DNA of 7,297 bases from an uncultured Flavobacteriales bacterium. Lineage in GTDB: Bacteria; Bacteroidota; Bacteroidia; Flavobacteriales_D; Sanyastnellaceae. The stretch lies in assembly GCA_938092195.1 (NCBI GenBank), contig CALKHD010000153.1:1-7297 (forward strand), written 5' to 3'. Under the pieces are notes generated by a model that saw only the letters and a program-made list of their open reading frames with translations, searched no databases and was not told the origin of the DNA. A program made the translations under genes and the position numbers. Below are positions 1 to 3,865 of this stretch, piece after piece (within the stretch, counting starts at the first letter, position 1; the number at the start of each line of letters is the position of its first letter).

Positions 1-49
1 AAACTTCAAAAGGGCGGGTCACCGCCGCCGCGTAAATCGAATGCTCCAT
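1..49 (-). CDS. Possible N-terminus of a divergent gene cut by the left edge
   Basis: An ATG at 49 (- strand) opens a frame that stays open to the left end and reads MEHSIYAAAVTRPFEV, 16 residues. A perfect TAnnTTTG element on the same strand (92-99) would start transcription about 35-40 nt upstream of this ATG. A divergent gene facing away from trmD is therefore sensible. The fragment is too short to assign a family or function. Other readings of positions 1-51 are possible: the + strand has short tails ending in stops at 33-35 and 49-51 that could be the end of an upstream gene. The divergent reading is preferred only because of the promoter-like element and the natural-looking peptide. Confidence 0.4.
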   Translation of the reverse strand, partial: MEHSIYAAAVTRPFEV

Positions 50-91
50 GATGATGAATTGGGAATGTGCACCGGAGCATTGCCGGCACCC

Positions 92-99
92 CAAACTTA
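92..99 (-). promoter_or_regulatory. Possible -7 element of the leftward (divergent) promoter
   Basis: On the - strand this reads TAAGTTTG, an exact match to the Bacteroidota primary-sigma -7 consensus TAnnTTTG. Transcription would begin near 85-88, leaving a leader of roughly 37 nt before the ATG at 49. No TTG is seen at the usual -33 distance, so this half of the promoter is weak or absent. The call rests on one 6-base match plus its position between two oppositely directed reading frames. Confidence 0.35.
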
Positions 100-116
100 C
101 AATCCGACGGCGGAGC

Positions 117-145
117 TTGTTCCGTTTCTCTGCCCTGTAACTTTG
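117..145 (+). promoter_or_regulatory. Bacteroidota-type promoter of trmD
   Basis: TTG at 117-119 and TAACTTTG at 138-145 are separated by 18 nt, matching the TTG / TAnnTTTG promoter described for Bacteroides and Flavobacterium. Transcription would start about 4-8 nt after the -7 element, at 149-153, which coincides with the trmD ATG at 151. The mRNA would then be leaderless or nearly so. The sequence elements are seen directly; promoter activity and the start point are inferred. Confidence 0.5.
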
Positions 146-150
146 TGGCC

Positions 151-831
151 ATGCGCATCGACATTCTTTCCGCCGTTCCCGACCTACTCAAAGGCCCGTT
201 CAGCGAAAGCATTGTGGGCCGGGCTCGACAAGCAGGCGTTGTTGAAGTGGAGGTCCATGACATCCGACAATGGAGCACCGACAAGCACAAAAAAATTGAC
301 GACACCCCTTTCGGAGGAGGTGCCGGAATGGTCATGGCCATTCAGCCCATCGTAGACGCCATCGCAGACTTGAAGTCTCAACGGGACTACGATGAAGTGA
401 TTTTTTTAACCCCGGATGGAGACCGACTCGACCAACCACGTGTGAATCAACTGAGCCTGTCGGGCAACCTGTTGTTGTTGTGCGGTCACTACAAAGGGAT
501 TGATCAGCGCATTCGTGAAAATGTGATCACCATGGAAATCAGCATCGGAGATTACGTCCTCAGTGGCGGAGAATTGGCCGCTGCTGTCTTGGCCGACGCT
601 TTGGTTCGCCTGGTCCCTGGTGCAATTGGAGATGGGGAAAGTGCATTGACCGACAGTTTTCAGGACGGATTGCTCGCTCCTCCGGTGTACACAAGGCCCG
701 CTGAATGGCAAGGCCACAAGGTGCCTGACGTGCTTTTGGGCGGTCACCACGCCGACATCGACAAGTGGAGAATGGAGCAAGCCATGGAACGCACCCAACG
801 ACTTCGCCCTGACCTGTTGGACGAGGCTTGA
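151..831 (+). CDS. trmD: tRNA (guanine-37-N1)-methyltransferase TrmD
   Basis: TrmD uses S-adenosylmethionine to methylate N1 of G37, next to the anticodon, in tRNAs reading CNN-type codons; this prevents +1 frameshifting. The protein has 226 residues. SPOUT-family motifs appear in order: GGGAGMVM (55-62), LTPDGDRLDQ (86-95), LLCGHYKGIDQR (109-120) and the trefoil-knot cofactor loop SIGDYVLSGGEL (131-142). The catalytic pair matches R153 and D168 (in TDSF), equivalent to E. coli R154 and D169. The C-terminal tRNA-binding domain (170-226) includes YTRP and GHHADIDKWR. It is shorter than the 255-residue E. coli enzyme but ends at a natural point. The frame extends upstream to 67, but the family starts at MRID, so ATG 151 is chosen. 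rplS follows after 49 nt. All key residues are present and the identification is firm. Confidence 0.97.
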   Translation: MRIDILSAVPDLLKGPFSESIVGRARQAGVVEVEVHDIRQWSTDKHKKIDDTPFGGGAGMVMAIQPIVDAIADLKSQRDYDEVIFLTPDGDRLDQPRVNQLSLSGNLLLLCGHYKGIDQRIRENVITMEISIGDYVLSGGELAAAVLADALVRLVPGAIGDGESALTDSFQDGLLAPPVYTRPAEWQGHKVPDVLLGGHHADIDKWRMEQAMERTQRLRPDLLDEA

Positions 832-846
832 AATGTCGTAATATTG
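817..846 (+). promoter_or_regulatory. Candidate promoter of rplS
   Basis: TTG at 817-819, inside the end of trmD, is followed after 19 nt by TAATATTG (839-846), one mismatch from TAnnTTTG. The start would fall near 850-853, giving a leader of about 30 nt before the rplS ATG. This would let L19 be made independently of trmD. The match is imperfect, and read-through from trmD is equally possible. Confidence 0.35.
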
Positions 847-880
847 CACCCCGTTAATACGGACCCACATCAGAAGTGTC

Positions 881-1243
881 ATGGATCGTCTTCGTCAAAT
901 TTCCCAGCAACTCAACCCATTGAAAGAATGGCCGGACTTTAAAGCCGGTGATACGGTGAAAGTCAGCTACAAGATTAAAGAGGGCTCGAAAGAGCGTACT
1001 CAAGTCTTTCAAGGAACCGTTATTCAACGCAAAGGCGAAGGCCCGACCGAAACCTTCACGGTTCGCAAAATGGCCTCCGGCGTAGGTGTCGAGCGTGTCT
1101 TCCCACTGGGAAGCCCCTTCCTCGAAGCCGTTGAAATCATGAAAACCGGTAAAGTGCGTCGTGCACGCATTTACTACCTCCGTGGCCTCACGGGTAAGTC
1201 TGCTCGAATCAAGGAAAAGCGTTCCTTCCGGGCTGCAAAGTGA
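881..1243 (+). CDS. rplS: 50S ribosomal protein L19
   Basis: L19 is a structural protein of the large subunit, located near the 30S-50S interface. The 120-residue protein matches the family in length and core. An N-terminal helix (1-16) precedes the SH3-like barrel with GDTVKVSYKI (23-32), VFQGTVIQRKGEG (42-54) and the signature GVGVERVFPLGSP (67-79). The basic C-terminal segment GKVRRARIYYLRGLTGKSARIKEK spans 90-113. The start follows no clear Shine-Dalgarno sequence, as expected in Bacteroidota. It lies 49 nt after trmD and ends 22 nt before a strong terminator hairpin, so trmD-rplS forms a short transcription unit. Classical neighbours rpsP and rimM are not in the window. Nothing looks damaged. 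Confidence 0.97.
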   Translation: MDRLRQISQQLNPLKEWPDFKAGDTVKVSYKIKEGSKERTQVFQGTVIQRKGEGPTETFTVRKMASGVGVERVFPLGSPFLEAVEIMKTGKVRRARIYYLRGLTGKSARIKEKRSFRAAK

Positions 1244-1265
1244 TTGTGCACCAGCACAGCAAGCC

Positions 1266-1304
1266 ACGAAGCCGGTCCCATCAGGGCCCGGCTTCGTTGT
1301 TTTT
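1266..1304 (+). terminator. Intrinsic terminator after rplS
   Basis: A perfect 10-bp stem pairs acgaagccgg (1266-1275) with ccggcttcgt (1288-1297). Inside it, ccc and ggg around an atca loop can extend the hairpin past one mismatch. The right arm runs into tgttttta, a U-rich tail. This is the textbook form of a factor-independent terminator and closes the trmD-rplS unit just before cutC. Confidence 0.88.
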
Positions 1305-1329
1305 AGCGCTTAAGTCCACGTTATCTTAG
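1297..1329 (+). promoter_or_regulatory. Weak candidate promoter of cutC
   Basis: TTG at 1297-1299 and TATCTTAG at 1322-1329 (one mismatch to TAnnTTTG) lie 22 nt apart, at the long end of accepted spacing. The start would be near 1333-1337, only a few nt before the cutC ATG at 1340. The -33 element overlaps the last base of the terminator stem. A promoter is expected here because the terminator isolates cutC from rplS, but this exact placement is uncertain. Confidence 0.3.
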
Positions 1330-1339
1330 GCCCCTCTTT

Positions 1340-2095
1340 ATGGACAGCCCTTTCGACCTTCAAATCATCTGCAGCACGCCCGGCGATGTGGCCCGAGCGC
1401 AGCGCGGTGGTGCCACAAGAATCGAATTGGCATCGTGCTACACAGCAGGCGGCGTGACCCCATCTCCAGGAACCATTCAAACCTGCATCGCCGCCAGCGA
1501 ACTGCCCGTGGTGGTTTCACTTCGACCCAGGGAAGGCCATTTGGTGTACAGTCCCTCAGAGCGCGAAATCATTCTTCACGACGCAGAATGGAGCCTGAAC
1601 CAAGGCGCTTCTCAAGTGCTCATAGGAGGTCTCACAGGACACCTTGAATTTGACTTTGACCTGATTGAAACCGCCATTTCTCGATTTGGTGGAGGCAAGG
1701 TCATGGTGAACCGTGCCCTGGACAGCGCGAAAAGAACCAACCGCGATTTTGAACGCTTGGCAAGCATGCCCATCGCTGCGTTGGCCTCCAGTGCGGGAGC
1801 TGGCAACGCGATCAAAGGGCACCAGCAACTCGTGGATTGGCAAGCCGAAGTGGACTTCGACATATATGCCTCAGGTGCGGTCTTGCCTTCGGGTGCTGGC
1901 CGCATGTGGGAAGCCGGCCTCTCTTGTTTTCGCGCTTCTGCCCGCAAGAGCGGCGGCGTGGCCCATGAAGGGCGTTGGTTCGAAGGGGAGATTTATCCCG
2001 TGGATGCCCAACGGGTGAGTTACTTGGTGAAGTCCATTCGCAAGGCCATCGCTTTTGAAGAAAGTGGAGAGCCGTTGGAGCGCGACTCAGATTGA
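1340..2095 (+). CDS. cutC: CutC family TIM-barrel protein, divergent
   Basis: CutC proteins are cytoplasmic TIM barrels named for copper tolerance in E. coli. Their true role is disputed, because E. coli phenotypes were traced to the MicL small RNA made from the cutC region. This 251-residue protein is of usual family length. Family landmarks are AQRGGATRIEL (20-30), GGVTPSPGTI (37-46), SLRPREGHLVYS (60-71), IGGLTG (95-100), VNRALD (123-128), SSAGAG (150-155), ASGAVLPSGAG (177-187) and FRASARKS (197-204). Several normally conserved positions differ. The HR-F-D motif has Asn124 for His, the usual E-x-C after the first strand reads IIC (9-11), and the usual Cys of RIELC is Ala31. It is preceded by a terminator and converges with ftcD. 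The family is clear; retention of the ancestral activity is not. Confidence 0.87.
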   Translation: MDSPFDLQIICSTPGDVARAQRGGATRIELASCYTAGGVTPSPGTIQTCIAASELPVVVSLRPREGHLVYSPSEREIILHDAEWSLNQGASQVLIGGLTGHLEFDFDLIETAISRFGGGKVMVNRALDSAKRTNRDFERLASMPIAALASSAGAGNAIKGHQQLVDWQAEVDFDIYASGAVLPSGAGRMWEAGLSCFRASARKSGGVAHEGRWFEGEIYPVDAQRVSYLVKSIRKAIAFEESGEPLERDSD

Positions 2096-2104
2096 CAAGG
2101 CGCT

Positions 2105-2127
2105 GGCCTCACCAGAGCCTGTGAGCC
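2105..2127. terminator. Small hairpin between convergent cutC and ftcD, possible weak terminator
   Basis: The 32-nt convergent gap holds an inverted repeat, ggcctcac (2105-2112) and gtgagcc (2121-2127), forming seven pairs with one bulged C around an 8-nt loop. No T-run follows on either strand, so it is not a convincing intrinsic terminator. It is listed because both transcripts must end here and no other structure is seen. Confidence 0.28.
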
Positions 2128-3831
2128 TCATTCTCCAGACAACACTACCTGAACGCGAGCCCTGATTTGGGCTTCTTTGGATTCGGCCTGTGCCTCCAAT
2201 TCCGCGCACCGACTGAGCATGGCTTCGGCCTTGGAGCGGTCCTTTAAATCTGCTGCATTCACCCGCACGTTCATCACGGCACCGAGCACTGCAGTCCTGG
2301 CGCACATGGCCCCTACTCCAGCATCCGTGATGCTGTTGGGGTTTCCCTGATTGGCCATGACCATCATGACCTCCATAGAGGCCAACGCCACTTCGGCCAC
2401 CTCCAGTGGGGTCTCCATGGCCCCCAGCGTTGCCGCTTGAATGGCCGCACTGCGTTCCTCTTTCTGACTGGCATTGCCTTTGGGCAATCCGAAAGCCGCC
2501 ATGATGGCGTCGAAAGCAGCGGTGTCTTCGTCCACCAGCTGCAACAACCGAACTTGATGGGCCATCCCCTGTTCCGCCACATCGCTGTAGGCTTCCCAAC
2601 GGTCATCCCATCCGCGCTTGTGCGCGCTCAAATTTGCCACCATGGTTCCCAGTGAAACGCCCAAAGCTCCCACATAGGCAGAAATGGAGCCACCACCGGG
2701 CGCCGGGCTCTCGCTGGCTGTTTCGTTGGCAAAAGCCACCAAGCTCATGGACGCCAGAGGTGCTGAATTTCCGCCGGCATCTTCCAGCAAATACTCGATC
2801 ACCCGCTTTCTGGCATCAAACGGCGCCAAATCGTCCAAGCCCAGCGACTTGACAGCCACCTTGACTTTTTCTGTCTCATGGATGCCCAAACTCCGACCCT
2901 GTTTGCGCAGGTAGTGGTCCGCCGCATCCATCAAGACCCGCTTGGGGATGAGCCCCACAATTTCGCTTCCAGTGACCCGCATCCCTCGGGCAATCGCACG
3001 TTCGCAGGCCGCATCAAAAGCCGTGTGAACCGCGGTTTCCGAGATGTTTGTCAAATTCAGCGACAATTGAGCCACCCCGTATTCTTCGATGTACCAACCA
3101 ATGCCTTTGACGCATTTGAGCATTCCCGGCTCGCGAGCGGGCTCGCCATTGGCATCGTTGATCACTTTGCCTGTCAATCCTCCTTCGCGTTTGATCCGAC
3201 CGTTCTCACGCAGATCAAAAGCCACGGCGTTCGCACGGCGCGTAGATGTGGTGTTGAGGTTCACGTTGTAAGCCACCAAAAAGTCCCGAGCCCCAATCGC
3301 TGTTGCTCCAGTACCTCGAGCGCGCTCATTGAATTCGGCAGGGCCAAAGTCAGGGGCCCAATCTGGGTGCGACAGCTTCTCCAAGCCTTCGTATTCTCCT
3401 TTGCGACAATGCGCGAGGTTCTGCCTTTGGGGCTGAAGTGCCGCATCCTCGTAGAAATATCCAGGAATTCCCAGCTCCTCTCCGACCCGCTTGCCCAAGG
3501 CATGCGCCGCCGCTTTGCAGTCCTCCATGGTCACACCAGCAACAGGAACAAACGGACACACATCCGTCGCTCCCATCCTGGGGTGCTCGCCTTGGTGCTT
3601 GGACATGTCGATGAGTTCAGCCGCTTTGGACATCAATCGAAAGGCGGCCTCGACAATGGTCTCGGGCGGCCCCACAAACGTGATCACCGTTCGGTGGGTC
3701 GACGCCCCTGGGTCTACGTCCAGCAATCGGACCCCTTCCACAGTCTCCACAACAGAAGCGATTGCATCAATTTTTGCACGGTCACGTCCCTCGCTGATGT
3801 TGGGGACACATTCGATAAGTCGGGTGGTCAT
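2128..3831 (-). CDS. ftcD: Bifunctional glutamate formimidoyltransferase / formimidoyl-THF cyclodeaminase
   Basis: This enzyme completes histidine breakdown. It moves the formimino group of N-formimidoyl-L-glutamate to tetrahydrofolate, then releases ammonia to give 5,10-methenyl-THF. The 567-residue protein has both halves, like mammalian FTCD (about 540 residues). The transferase half (about 1-325) carries ECVPNISEGRD (7-17), STHRTVITFVG (44-54) and GEHPRMGATDVCPF (81-94), in which His83 corresponds to catalytic His82 of the pig enzyme. Further on are RGTGATAIGARDFLVAYNVNL (172-192) and ELGIPGYFYE (119-128). A linker, LGLDDLAPFDARKRVIEYLL (330-349), leads to the cyclodeaminase half (about 350-567) with SPAPGGGSISA (375-385), LVDEDTAAFDA (432-442) and NPNSITDAGVGAMCA (497-511). 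Both active sites look intact. The start follows the secreted-protein gene by 34 nt; hutI lies further upstream on the same strand. Confidence 0.96.
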   Translation of the reverse strand: MTTRLIECVPNISEGRDRAKIDAIASVVETVEGVRLLDVDPGASTHRTVITFVGPPETIVEAAFRLMSKAAELIDMSKHQGEHPRMGATDVCPFVPVAGVTMEDCKAAAHALGKRVGEELGIPGYFYEDAALQPQRQNLAHCRKGEYEGLEKLSHPDWAPDFGPAEFNERARGTGATAIGARDFLVAYNVNLNTTSTRRANAVAFDLRENGRIKREGGLTGKVINDANGEPAREPGMLKCVKGIGWYIEEYGVAQLSLNLTNISETAVHTAFDAACERAIARGMRVTGSEIVGLIPKRVLMDAADHYLRKQGRSLGIHETEKVKVAVKSLGLDDLAPFDARKRVIEYLLEDAGGNSAPLASMSLVAFANETASESPAPGGGSISAYVGALGVSLGTMVANLSAHKRGWDDRWEAYSDVAEQGMAHQVRLLQLVDEDTAAFDAIMAAFGLPKGNASQKEERSAAIQAATLGAMETPLEVAEVALASMEVMMVMANQGNPNSITDAGVGAMCARTAVLGAVMNVRVNAADLKDRSKAEAMLSRCAELEAQAESKEAQIRARVQVVLSGE

Positions 3832-3834
3832 GGT

Positions 3835-3863
3835 CGCAGGTTTCGGCTGGCCAAACTACTGCG
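3835..3863 (-). promoter_or_regulatory. Inverted repeat in the gap just before ftcD
   Basis: cgcaggttt (3835-3843) pairs with aaac (3853-3856) and ctgcg (3859-3863), leaving a 2-nt bulge and a 9-nt loop: nine base pairs filling almost the whole 34-nt gap. On the mRNA it ends 3 nt before the ftcD ATG and lacks a U-tract, so it is not a normal terminator. It could affect ftcD translation or processing, or be chance. Confidence 0.3.
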
Positions 3864-3865
3864 AT

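Noticed and set aside
12..26. A GC-rich hairpin (ggcgg-gtca-ccgcc) near the left edge as a terminator
   Set aside because: The stem is only 5 bp, there is no T-run after it on the + strand, and it lies within the likely divergent coding frame.
67..150. An N-terminal extension of TrmD starting at ATG 67
   Set aside because: TrmD proteins begin at the MRID strand, the extra 28 residues show no family similarity, and the promoter elements lie inside this stretch.
6..341. A 111-codon - strand frame overlapping the start of trmD
   Set aside because: It is antisense to conserved TrmD motifs and its translation has no recognisable pattern; a different - strand frame (1-49) is the better candidate for a divergent gene.
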